NCBI RefSeq assembly: GCF_009762795.1
Contig: NZ_CP046400.1
Span: forward strand, 2,891,501 to 2,955,500
From: Pseudodesulfovibrio cashew
Lineage (GTDB): Bacteria > Desulfobacterota > Desulfovibrionia > Desulfovibrionales > Desulfovibrionaceae
Direction: 5' to 3'
Length of the DNA: 64,000 nucleotides
Part shown: in pieces, positions 1-11,543 of the stretch
Layout of the letters: each line of letters starts with the position of its first letter
Position numbering within the stretch: position 1 is the first letter of the stretch
Translations under genes and position numbers: made by a program
Notes under the pieces: model-generated
Told to the model about the DNA's origin: nothing
The model's database searches: none
Seen by the model: the letters and a program-made list of their open reading frames with translations, nothing else

Positions 1-1308
1 GCGAATCCAGCCGGTGCCGAGAGCGATGCCCGCCAGGTAGAAGGCCGTGCCCACGAGGAAAAAGGCGATCCCCTTTTCCACATATTCTATCCATGGCCCT
101 GATTTGGGCAGGAAACGGGAGAGGCGCGGGTTGACGATCAACAGGATATAGGGGGAGGCCATGCCTACCCCGATGGAGATGAAGACCGTGGCGATGACGG
201 CCCCGCCCTGGACCAGAGCCCAGCTGAGCACGCCGCCCAGGAAGGGGCCGCTGCAAGGGGTGGCGAGCAGGGTAGTCAGGTTGCCCGTGAAAAAGGCCTG
301 GACGCGGGGATTCCTGCTTTCGTTGCCGAACTTGAGGTCGATGACAGGCAGGTGAAATAATCCGAACAGGCTGAGGGACAAGGCCATGATAACAAGGGCC
401 ACGCCAAGGACGAGCCATTGCTTCTGGAACAGTGCACCCCAGGCCTGGCCCGTTGCGCCCAGGACCACGGCCAGCACAAGGAAGAAAGTGAGGATGCCTA
501 AGGCGAAAAAGGTGTTGTGTTCACGGAAGGCCTGAATGCGTTCCTCCTCGCTCTCCATGGCGGTGGAGTTCAGGAGGGCGGAGAGCTTCAGGCTGACCAC
601 GGGAAGGACGCACGGCATGATGTTCAGGATCAGTCCTGCCAGCAGTCCCATGAGCACAGCGGACAGCAGGCCCGTTACCTCGAGACCTGGTTGCAGGTAC
701 CGGGGGGAGAAGTCCCATGTCGCGAATGTTTCCTCTTCAGGGGGAAGGGCTTCGGTTTGGGAGGCTTTGTCGGAGGTTGTCGATGCCAGAGTCTGGTATG
801 CGGGCCACCACTCCTGTTTTTCGGCAGGGGGAAGCGAAGCCGTGTCTATACCCTCGCCGAAGGTCAGGTCACGGCGTACCGGGACGCATTTGGTTGGGTG
901 GCAGAGGAGCAACTCCAGCCGCAGGGAGGCGGGAAGCGTCCCTCCTTTGGGCAGGATGATGAAAAGTTTGGTTCCACTCAGGTACTTGTTGACCATGATT
1001 GACGGATCGTACGTATCCGGTTTGCGGACTCCTTTCGGGTAGACCACGGTAAGGTCTTTGCCGTCCGCCGTGGTCCCGGTTAGCTGGGTTGGTTTGCCCA
1101 TCTCTCCGGGAACATTGGAGTAGGCGTACCAGTCCGGCTCCATGTCCAGAGAGAGAGTTATGACGGTCTCGCCAGCCTCTGTTCTGAATGCGTGCATGGG
1201 CATATCCAGCGGCAGGCTGGAGGGGGAAATTTGCGCATTGGCCGGGGTCCAGGCGAGGCAGAGGATGAGCGTTATAAACAGTATGGTAATCTGCCGGGTT
1301 AGCTTCAT
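1..1308 (-). CDS. DsbD-type thiol:disulfide interchange protein, 3' end outside window
   Basis: This gene reads leftward from an ATG at 1308 and has no stop before base 1, so only the first 436 residues are visible. A signal peptide (MKLTRQ, then a hydrophobic stretch ending near ANA) leads into a periplasmic N-terminal domain of about 200 residues. A polytopic membrane domain follows. It carries NIMPCVLPV and ATPCSGPFLGG, the two cysteine-proline motifs that relay electrons across the membrane in the DsbD/CcdA family. The enzyme would move reducing power from cytoplasmic thioredoxin to periplasmic disulfides or cytochrome c maturation. A C-terminal thioredoxin domain is expected but lies outside the window. 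The start is supported by AGGAT eight bases upstream. DsbD or a ScsB-like relative are both possible. Confidence 0.88.
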   Translation of the reverse strand, partial: MKLTRQITILFITLILCLAWTPANAQISPSSLPLDMPMHAFRTEAGETVITLSLDMEPDWYAYSNVPGEMGKPTQLTGTTADGKDLTVVYPKGVRKPDTYDPSIMVNKYLSGTKLFIILPKGGTLPASLRLELLLCHPTKCVPVRRDLTFGEGIDTASLPPAEKQEWWPAYQTLASTTSDKASQTEALPPEEETFATWDFSPRYLQPGLEVTGLLSAVLMGLLAGLILNIMPCVLPVVSLKLSALLNSTAMESEEERIQAFREHNTFFALGILTFFLVLAVVLGATGQAWGALFQKQWLVLGVALVIMALSLSLFGLFHLPVIDLKFGNESRNPRVQAFFTGNLTTLLATPCSGPFLGGVLSWALVQGGAVIATVFISIGVGMASPYILLIVNPRLSRFLPKSGPWIEYVEKGIAFFLVGTAFYLAGIALGTGWIR

Positions 1309-1342
1309 TTCGATCCTATGTGAAAAAAGTGAAAATTTGTTG

Positions 1343-1371
1343 TTGACAAATGTGACCGTGGCTTATAGATA
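1343..1371 (+). promoter_or_regulatory. sigma-70 promoter of tRNA-Lys
   Basis: TTGACA at 1343-1348 is followed by a 17-base spacer and TAGATA at 1366-1371. The predicted transcription start, near 1378, lies about 29 bases before the mature tRNA 5' end. The strong -35 suits a stable RNA gene. Confidence 0.65.
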
Positions 1372-1406
1372 TCTCTCCGTCGTGAGGGCAACCCGCGGCA
1401 CCGAGT

Positions 1407-1482
1407 GGGTCACTAGCTCAATTGGCAGAGCAGCGGACTCTTAATCCGGAGGTTCAAGGTTCGATTCCTTGGTGACCCACCA
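1407..1482 (+). tRNA. tRNA-Lys (anticodon CTT)
   Basis: The 76-base sequence folds as a cloverleaf. The acceptor arms GGGTCAC (1407-1413) and GTGACCC (1472-1478) pair perfectly, followed by discriminator A and an encoded CCA. The anticodon loop CTCTTAA puts CTT at 1440-1442. The T arm carries GGTTCGATTCC. It decodes AAG as lysine. A strong terminator follows at 1495. Confidence 0.97.
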
Positions 1483-1494
1483 CTCAGACTACCA

Positions 1495-1520
1495 AGCCCG
1501 GCTTCGGCCGGGCTTTTTTT
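1495..1520 (+). terminator. Rho-independent terminator after tRNA-Lys
   Basis: An 8-bp perfect stem AGCCCGGC / GCCGGGCT closes a TTCG tetraloop and runs directly into seven T residues. Confidence 0.92.
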
Positions 1521-1633
1521 GTGCCCTGTTTTCAGGGTGGGTGCTGTTATTTTTTGTGTTTGCATCAGGTAGACAATGTACCCGGAGCGGAGTGGGGTGA
1601 CAAGATAAACGAGGGGTGGAGGCAGCTTTCGTC

Positions 1634-1676
1634 CAAAGACAAAGGGCGTCCACTTGGTGGACGCCCTTTGTCTTTG
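1634..1676 (-). terminator. Long perfect hairpin, terminator of the PEP-CTERM gene
   Basis: A 20-bp perfect inverted repeat (1634-1653 and 1657-1676) surrounds a 3-base loop, 15 bases after the PEP-CTERM stop codon. On the minus strand the GC-rich core GGGCGTCCAC / GTGGACGCCC is followed by TTTGTCTTTG, giving a normal terminator shape. The outer stem also makes it work in the other direction. Confidence 0.8.
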
Positions 1677-1690
1677 ATTGATGTCTGGTG

Positions 1691-2431
1691 TCAGCCGAGA
1701 ATGCGCTTGCGCCCGATGCCTACAAGGCCGAGCAGGCCTGCCGCGAGCAGGACGAACGTGGACGGCTCGGGAACGGAGCCGATGGTATCTTCGGAGACTT
1801 GCTCAACAGACCCGATGGTCATGTCGTCGAAACCGAATGCGTCGGCGTATGAGCCCCCTCCGAGATTGGAAAAGGTAATGGAAGTAAAAGGGTTGTCTGT
1901 GTCGATAAGGCCCCAGAAAAGAACCGAACCGCCGGTTATGCCGAGGGTGTGCGGGACTGCGTATTCTGTGGCTCCGGCAAAAATGCTCAACTGGCCGCTG
2001 AAGTCGCCAATGTCGATGCCGTAGAAGCCGAAAGCGGCCACAGGGGTGTCGAAGTTGATGATGAAATCATCTGAGTCCGCATCCCAGTAGTAATCACCGG
2101 ACGTGCCGTATCGTCCGTAATTGTTGGTCGACCCAGCGGAAACATAATTAATCTCTCCACCGCCCGTCAGGGTTGCGGTTCCGGCTCCCGGAAATGAAAT
2201 TGCCAGGGGAGCTGAGGTGCCGTCGGAATAACTCTCGAAGTCTTCCGTGCCGGTGCCGGTCAAATGACTGAGAAAATTGGCTTCTGCAGCTTGGGCGTTG
2301 TTCCATACTCCCAAAGCAGTTGATTCTCCCACACCTTCATCCTCACCAAAAAACACCTGTTGGTATGCGAACGCGTTGGCGGCAAAAAGTACCAGGGCGC
2401 TGCATATGGTTGAGAAGAGAAATTTTTTCAT
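1691..2431 (-). CDS. PEP-CTERM sorting domain protein
   Basis: This is a 246-residue exported protein. It has an N-terminal signal peptide (MKKFLFSTICSALVLFAANAFA) and a Gly/Ser/Asp/Tyr-rich middle predicted to be beta-rich. The C-terminal signal VPEPSTFVLLAAGLLG is followed by basic GRKRI. That tail is the PEP-CTERM signal, which exosortase recognises in the inner membrane before cleavage and surface delivery, usually linked to exopolysaccharide. The middle resembles the NPCBM/lectin-like beta sandwiches common in this group but is not assigned. No exosortase gene lies in the window. AGGAG lies nine bases before the ATG. A sigma-54 type promoter sits just upstream and a strong terminator follows, so the gene is monocistronic. 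Confidence 0.88.
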   Translation of the reverse strand: MKKFLFSTICSALVLFAANAFAYQQVFFGEDEGVGESTALGVWNNAQAAEANFLSHLTGTGTEDFESYSDGTSAPLAISFPGAGTATLTGGGEINYVSAGSTNNYGRYGTSGDYYWDADSDDFIINFDTPVAAFGFYGIDIGDFSGQLSIFAGATEYAVPHTLGITGGSVLFWGLIDTDNPFTSITFSNLGGGSYADAFGFDDMTIGSVEQVSEDTIGSVPEPSTFVLLAAGLLGLVGIGRKRILG

Positions 2432-2460
2432 ATTGGTATACTCCTGGTTTTAATTTGCTA

Positions 2461-2477
2461 AGCAAGCTATGTGCCAA
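2461..2477 (-). promoter_or_regulatory. sigma-54 (RpoN) promoter of the PEP-CTERM gene
   Basis: On the minus strand TTGGCACATAGCTTGCT matches the -24/-12 consensus YTGGCACNNNNNTTGCW. The invariant GG and GC are separated by exactly 10 bases. The predicted start near 2450 gives an untranslated leader of about 20 bases containing AGGAG. About 240 noncoding bases upstream leave room for an enhancer-binding activator. Confidence 0.75.
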
Positions 2478-2663
2478 AGTATATAGGTAGTAATTTTAGG
2501 CTGTTGTGGTTTTTATGCAATAGCGTTTATTAAGAAGTGTAAAGAGATTCGTCCCTGCGTGTAGAAAAAGTTAACATAGGTAAGGTTGAATAACAGCCAT
2601 AGATGGCGTTGCTGCCCTGGTGGTTGTCATCGATTGTGGCGGAGGGAAGAGAGGCACAAACAA

Positions 2664-2690
2664 GGGGACCCCGGCAGCGCCGGAGTCCCC
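2664..2690 (-). terminator. Terminator of the pyruvate:ferredoxin oxidoreductase gene
   Basis: On the minus strand GGGGACTCCGGC and GCCGGGGTCCCC pair around a 3-base loop with one mismatch. TTGTTTGT follows. The hairpin lies about 30 bases after the stop codon. Confidence 0.85.
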
Positions 2691-2718
2691 TTATTATTAA
2701 CGTTGGCAGTAGAGTGAT

Positions 2719-6577
<3,859 letters not shown>

Positions 6578-8764
6578 ATGACGGTGAAGGATGGAAGTAT
6601 ATCTCAGGGACGGCGGTGCGTGCCCGGTGCGATAATCGCGAGCGGATTTTTCGCTGCCTTGGGCATGGCGCTTGTCTCCTTTACCCTGCCGTTGGCCAGC
6701 CTGGATGCGAGGGTGAGTGGCGCATGGCTCGGCACGGGGTTCGCCGGATTTTTTCTGGCACGGCTGCTGGCCGGTCCCCTGGGAGGCCTCTGGGCCGACA
6801 GTGGCGGGGCGCGCATGCCGCTTCTAGCTGGCGCGGCTATCGGGGCGCTTGCCCCGCTTGCGTATGTCGCGCACCCTTCGGTATCAGCTCTCTATTTTAT
6901 CCAATTCGTGCTGGGCGGTGTCTCAGGCCTGATTCGTCCCGTGGGCCTGGCCGTGCTTGGCGGCAGCGCCCCCTCCGGCTCGGAGGAAGGGTGGTTTGCC
7001 GCCCATGTGCTGGCGTTCAATGTCGCCCTGTTTACTGGCCCGCTTCTTGGCGGATTCCTCTATTGGAACAGGAGCATGGAGCCGGTGTTGGCCGGGGTGG
7101 TGGCTTGCATGGTCGTCGCTCATTTGTGCGTTTTCGCGGGAGTGCCAGCCTCGGTCCGTTCGAAGCGGACTTCTGTAGGCGCCGAAGATAATTCTCCGGT
7201 CCAGAGGGAGCTCGGAGTGCTGCTCCTGGCTGTGTTCGGGCGTTCTCTGGGACTCGGTCTTTTCATTGCCTTTTATCCCCTGTTGCTCACCATGCGGGCA
7301 GGCAAGGCGCCCTTGCTCGTTGCAGCCCTCTTCGCTTTGCCCAATCTGGTGGTCTGCGCAGGTCTGTTTCCCCTCCGTCGGTTAACCGCCCGGTATTCAG
7401 GCGTTGCCGTCACCGTAGGAGGGCTGACGCTCAGCAGCCTGGGCTTGTTTGGCGCAGGGATCGGCACTGATATTCCCGCATTTATTTTCAGTGGCGCAGT
7501 CATGGGGTTGGGCACCGCTCTTTCCATGCCCGCCTCCATGAATTTGATATCTCGAACTAGGCAGGGGCAGGGGCGGGTGTTCGGCGTGGCCCATGCGACC
7601 ACCGGCGTGGGGCTTGTCCTGGGGCCGTTGTTGGGTGGGCTGATTCTGACCTGGTCTGGCTCCTTCGGTCTTGCCTTTGAACTGGCGGCTTTGATCGGAG
7701 TTCTTTGCTGCGTGCCGTTGCTCTGGAGTAAAGGCGGTGGCGGAGTAAGCAAACTCGCGCGCTGGGCAAAAGGAGTCTTGGCGGTCCTGGCTGCGACTTT
7801 GCTGATAGTGGGCCTCGCCCGTGTGGACGCTGCCCTGAACGTAGTATCCATACCTGACGACGGGTTGTACCGCTTTACCGACATGGCCATGGGTACGGTG
7901 GTGCACCTGACCCTGGATGCGGACAGCCGGAAAGCTGCAGACGATGCCGCCCGCAAGGTCCTGGCATATATGCATGCGGCCCGGGCCGACCTGGATTTCC
8001 GTGACCCCGAGGGCTCTGTGGGGCGTATTAACCGGGGTGCGGGAAGCTATTACGTCGAGCCGAGTCGTCGGGCCTATTCCCTTATTCGTCGGGCCGTAGC
8101 CTTGAGCCGGGCCACGGGCGGCGTGTTTGATCCCACGGTTGGCGCACTGACTACGTCCCCTTTATATTATGTATTGGACGAAGCCATTGCCGAGTCAAAG
8201 AAGGGGTTGGTGGACTACCGCAAGGTCCTATTTGAGGAGGGGCGCTGGCGGGTCAAGCTTGAACGCAAGGGCATGGCGCTCGATCTCGGGGGCATCGCCA
8301 AAGGGGCCATCGTGGACGGGGCGGTGCGTCTGCTCAGGAGCGAGGGCGTGCGCGCGGGCATTGTGGAAGCGGGAGGCGATTTTTACTGCTTCGGGCCTCG
8401 GGACTGGACCGTCGGCATACGGCATCCCCGCGAAGACAAGGTGTTCGTAACGGTGACCGTGCGCGAGAAGGGCGTCTGCGGCTCGGGGGACTATCAGCAG
8501 TTCGTCAAGGTGGAGGAAGCGGACGGGATCAGCCTACGCCATCATATCATCGATCCGGAGGATATGGAGCCTGCCGACCGATCCGCCGGGGTGACGGTTA
8601 TTGCCGGAAGCGCCGAGCTGGCTGACGGTCTGGCAACGGCCCTGTTCATTACGGGGCCTGCCAGGGGGAAACTGCTTCTGGACAATACATACCCTGATGT
8701 GTCGGCCCTTTGGTTCTCTCGGGATTTAAAGGTTTCGGTCACGGATAATTTTCCGAAGAAATGA
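6578..8764 (+). CDS. MFS transporter fused to ApbE-type FAD:protein FMN transferase
   Basis: This 728-residue protein joins two complete modules. Residues 1 to about 390 form a major facilitator superfamily transporter, with hydrophobic helices starting near IIASGFFAALGMALVSF and a DRR-like basic loop replaced by GLWADSGGARMP. A thirteenth membrane segment, GVLAVLAATLLIVGLA (about 398-414), then places the chain outside the cytoplasm. Residues from about 430 to the end form an ApbE domain with the family signatures DLGGIAKGAIVDGA (near 569), EAGGDFYCFG (near 597) and HHIIDPED (near 655). ApbE attaches FMN from FAD to Thr/Ser of periplasmic electron-transfer proteins. The ATG at 6578 is chosen over an in-frame ATG at 6524 because GAGGAT lies six bases upstream. 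The transported substrate is unknown; a flavin is an inference from the fusion. Confidence 0.88.
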   Translation: MTVKDGSISQGRRCVPGAIIASGFFAALGMALVSFTLPLASLDARVSGAWLGTGFAGFFLARLLAGPLGGLWADSGGARMPLLAGAAIGALAPLAYVAHPSVSALYFIQFVLGGVSGLIRPVGLAVLGGSAPSGSEEGWFAAHVLAFNVALFTGPLLGGFLYWNRSMEPVLAGVVACMVVAHLCVFAGVPASVRSKRTSVGAEDNSPVQRELGVLLLAVFGRSLGLGLFIAFYPLLLTMRAGKAPLLVAALFALPNLVVCAGLFPLRRLTARYSGVAVTVGGLTLSSLGLFGAGIGTDIPAFIFSGAVMGLGTALSMPASMNLISRTRQGQGRVFGVAHATTGVGLVLGPLLGGLILTWSGSFGLAFELAALIGVLCCVPLLWSKGGGGVSKLARWAKGVLAVLAATLLIVGLARVDAALNVVSIPDDGLYRFTDMAMGTVVHLTLDADSRKAADDAARKVLAYMHAARADLDFRDPEGSVGRINRGAGSYYVEPSRRAYSLIRRAVALSRATGGVFDPTVGALTTSPLYYVLDEAIAESKKGLVDYRKVLFEEGRWRVKLERKGMALDLGGIAKGAIVDGAVRLLRSEGVRAGIVEAGGDFYCFGPRDWTVGIRHPREDKVFVTVTVREKGVCGSGDYQQFVKVEEADGISLRHHIIDPEDMEPADRSAGVTVIAGSAELADGLATALFITGPARGKLLLDNTYPDVSALWFSRDLKVSVTDNFPKK

Positions 8765-8786
8765 GGTGGTAGCTGAGTCAAAAAAC

Positions 8787-8809
8787 AAACCCCGGCATGA
8801 CCGGGGTTT
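8787..8809. terminator. Bidirectional terminator between convergent genes
   Basis: A perfect 9-bp stem AAACCCCGG / CCGGGGTTT encloses a 5-base loop. T-rich tracts follow on both strands, so it serves both the MFS-ApbE gene and the convergent rhodanese gene. Confidence 0.9.
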
Positions 8810-8832
8810 ATTCTTTTCATTGAGACGAGTGG

Positions 8833-10215
8833 TTATTTTTCTACTTCATATCCGGCCCGGCTCCAGGCGAGGAAACCGCCCGCCAGGGCGCGGACGTTCC
8901 AGAATCCGTGCCGTTGCAGGTAGGAGGCCGCGATGTTGGAGCGGTAGCCCGACGCGCAGTAGAGGATGTGGTGGTCATCCTCGGAGAGGTCGAACTTGCC
9001 GTCGAGAATGTCGGCCAGTGGGAACTTCACGGCTCCGGGGATGACGCCTCCTGCGGTCTCACCCGGTGTGCGCACGTCGATTAGGCTGACGGGCTTGTTC
9101 TCGGCCTGGCAGTTCTGGAGGTCCTGGGCGGAGTCGATGGACAGTTTCTCCACGGGACGGCCGCTGTAGACCCACGACTGGATGCCGCCGGTCAGGTAGC
9201 CGAAGATGTTGTCGTATCCGATACGATGGAGTTCGATACACATGCGATCGTAGTCTTCCTTGGACTCGACCACCAGCAGGAGGTCCGCCTTGGGGTCCAC
9301 GACCATGCCCACCCAGTTGGCCAGGCTGGGTTCGAACCCGATGTTGATGGAACCGGGGATGTGGTATCCGGCAAAGGCGGCGGCGTCGCGTACGTCGATG
9401 ACTGCGGCTCCGTCGAGCATCCGTTCCTCAAAACGCGCAGGCTCCATGGCTCTGTCCAGAGGGCAGCGCTCCAGCAGGGGCGCACCGCCCGCGTTGGTGG
9501 AGATGATGTGCGTGAAGGATTTGGGGCGTGCCGGGAAATTCTGGCTCATGGCCAGGTGGAACGACTCGTAAGAATCGAAACCGAGCATGGGATTGTGGCG
9601 GCGCTCGAACCCGAGGGTGGAGCTGGGCTTGGAACTCATGCCACGCCCGCAGAGGGAGCCCGCACCGTGGGCCGGAAAGACCTCCAGGCTGTCGGGATAT
9701 TTCTGGAATTTGATGTAGAGCGTGTTGTAGAGGTTGTCGATCTGCTCATCGAGCTTGGCGTCACCCACCAAGTCGGGCCGTCCGATGTCGCCTACGAACA
9801 GCACGTCGCCGGTGAGGATCATCCACGGCTCGTCGCCGCGGGTGAAATCCGTGACCAGCAGGGAGAGGGCGTCGGGCGTGTGGCCGGGCGTGTGCAGGAC
9901 CTCAAGTCCGGCGTTGCCCACCACCAGTTTTTGGCCTTCCTTGAGGGGAGTGAAGTCATAGCTTACCGGCGAGGTCTCGTAGACCATGATGTCGCATCCG
10001 GTCAGTGATTTGAGTTCGTGTGTGCCGGAAACGTGGTCCGCGTGGACGTGGGTATCGATAACATGGGTGATTTTCATGCCTTCTTCACGAGAGATATCCA
10101 GGTAGTCCTGTACGTCCCGCTTGGGGTCGACGACAACCATTTCGCGTGCGGCCGGACAGCCGATGACGTAGGAAAAGCAGCCGAGGCCGGGAGTGGTGAT
10201 CTGCTTGAAATACAT
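8833..10215 (-). CDS. MBL-fold hydrolase with two rhodanese domains (persulfide dioxygenase-like)
   Basis: This 460-residue soluble protein has an N-terminal metallo-beta-lactamase domain with the metal motif HVHADH at 56-61. Further ligands are HTPGHT near 110 and TGDVLFVGDIGRPD near 140. It resembles ETHE1-type persulfide dioxygenases, which oxidise glutathione persulfide to sulfite. Two rhodanese domains follow. The first (about 265-355) has no catalytic cysteine loop. The second (about 375-460) has the loop CASGYRS and should carry a persulfide. The protein probably handles sulfane sulfur in this sulfur-metabolising lineage, although the oxygenase reaction itself is unproven in an anaerobe. 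AAGGAG precedes the ATG. A sigma-70 promoter lies upstream. Confidence 0.88.
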   Translation of the reverse strand: MYFKQITTPGLGCFSYVIGCPAAREMVVVDPKRDVQDYLDISREEGMKITHVIDTHVHADHVSGTHELKSLTGCDIMVYETSPVSYDFTPLKEGQKLVVGNAGLEVLHTPGHTPDALSLLVTDFTRGDEPWMILTGDVLFVGDIGRPDLVGDAKLDEQIDNLYNTLYIKFQKYPDSLEVFPAHGAGSLCGRGMSSKPSSTLGFERRHNPMLGFDSYESFHLAMSQNFPARPKSFTHIISTNAGGAPLLERCPLDRAMEPARFEERMLDGAAVIDVRDAAAFAGYHIPGSINIGFEPSLANWVGMVVDPKADLLLVVESKEDYDRMCIELHRIGYDNIFGYLTGGIQSWVYSGRPVEKLSIDSAQDLQNCQAENKPVSLIDVRTPGETAGGVIPGAVKFPLADILDGKFDLSEDDHHILYCASGYRSNIAASYLQRHGFWNVRALAGGFLAWSRAGYEVEK

Positions 10216-10253
10216 TGTGGCTCCTTATGTTCAGTCAGGTATGAGTACATGTC

Positions 10254-10282
10254 ACAATATGTATTCGGATATTTTTGTGCAA
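10254..10282 (-). promoter_or_regulatory. sigma-70 promoter of the MBL/rhodanese gene
   Basis: On the minus strand TTGCAC (10277-10282) and TATTGT (10254-10259) are separated by 17 bases. The predicted leader is about 30 bases long and contains AAGGAG. Confidence 0.6.
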
Positions 10283-10454
10283 CCGCCTCGCATTCTTTTT
10301 TAGGAATTATTTACCAAAATCATCTGGAGGGCGACAGTTTCAACTCCGGCCGAAGTTGGTAAGACGCCAGGACAACAGGATGTGCTGCAGCCTCCCAGCT
10401 GGGAAGTTGCCGGGGGTTGCTCTCATGGCGCGCATGCCGTGGATGAGGCGGTTG

Positions 10455-11513
10455 CTACTGTTCCAGCCCTTTGGCCGCTTCGCGGCACTGTTCGGCAAAG
10501 TCCGTGAGGACCGTTGCCGCGCTTTGGAATGCGGCTAGCTTGGCATCCGGATCGTCCAGTACTCTTCGGTAGCTCCATTGAGCCAGATAGAAAAGTTCGG
10601 AAGGCTGGCCGCCTGGGCAGCGTGCTCCAAGGGTGGAGATGATTTCCTGCCGAATGTGTTCCCGCTGCTGAATGGCTTGCTTCAGGCGTGTGCTCGCTTC
10701 GCCTGTGGCCTTGCCGTCGGCCATGGCGTCCTGCAAACGTCCGTTGGCCCGTTCCACGGCTCGGGCTGCCTGAAGATAACGGCCCGCCAACTGGGTAATG
10801 TCGGGGTTGTCAGCTATGGCTGTGAAGACGCAGGCGGCACGGTCGATGCGCACGGCGTTGAGACGAAGCATGGCCGCGATCTCGGCTGGTTCCAGCGTTC
10901 GCCTCTCCTTGCCGTCCCTGACCGAGTAGACGCGTTCATCGGTCGCGGCGGTGTCTTTCAAGTGGGCCAGGAACGCCGGGGCATAGAGTTTATAGAGCAT
11001 GGAGATGGCTTCTGGGGTGAAGGCGTAGTCGAGCACGGACCGGCGTGCGGCGCGGATATCGTCGATACGGACGTTGAATCCGCTCAGTTCACGTCCGAAA
11101 TACACGTTGAGTGCCTTGGCGGAGGCCAGGGTGGCGGGTTTGCCGGTCATGTCCTGGGGGACGAATCGCTGCAGCATGAAGTCGGCCAGGGCTTCCACGA
11201 AGGTGAGGGTGACGACCTTGTCCTCCTTGATCTCGATGACCTTAGTCTGCTTTTCGGGCTGTATGGCCGGAGCGGGTTCGGCCACGGGCTTCGTGGCGTT
11301 GCGCGCTTCCATCTCCGCCGAGTCGTAGTTGGGCGTGGCATTTTGCTCATGGCCAACCCAGGCCGGAGGCTGTGCAGTTTCACCGGGCGGGCTCACTTCG
11401 CGGCGAAGTTCGCCCTGACCGGAATCAGGCGACTTGGAAACGAGGAAATAGGCGCCGACAGCCAGGAGCAGGGCGCACACCACGAGGATGGCAGCGGTAA
11501 TGTTGCGATTCAT
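10455..11513 (-). CDS. Membrane-anchored hypothetical protein
   Basis: This 352-residue protein has one N-terminal membrane helix (about residues 6-26). A Pro/Ala/Glu-rich linker follows to about residue 95, and then a mainly helical periplasmic domain rich in Ala, Arg and Glu. I recognise no family. GGAGG stands four bases before the ATG. The gene begins 30 bases after the stop of the Na/phosphate cotransporter gene on the same strand, so the two are probably co-transcribed. Two cysteines in the last third could form a disulfide. A role beside phosphate transport or envelope maintenance is only a guess from position. Confidence 0.7.
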   Translation of the reverse strand: MNRNITAAILVVCALLLAVGAYFLVSKSPDSGQGELRREVSPPGETAQPPAWVGHEQNATPNYDSAEMEARNATKPVAEPAPAIQPEKQTKVIEIKEDKVVTLTFVEALADFMLQRFVPQDMTGKPATLASAKALNVYFGRELSGFNVRIDDIRAARRSVLDYAFTPEAISMLYKLYAPAFLAHLKDTAATDERVYSVRDGKERRTLEPAEIAAMLRLNAVRIDRAACVFTAIADNPDITQLAGRYLQAARAVERANGRLQDAMADGKATGEASTRLKQAIQQREHIRQEIISTLGARCPGGQPSELFYLAQWSYRRVLDDPDAKLAAFQSAATVLTDFAEQCREAAKGLEQ

Positions 11514-11543
11514 TTGGCCTCCGATGGTCTGATGAATAACAGG

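Noticed and set aside
1407-1482. tRNA-Lys as an integration site
   Set aside because: No integrase, no repeat of the tRNA 3' end and no foreign block follow it in the window.
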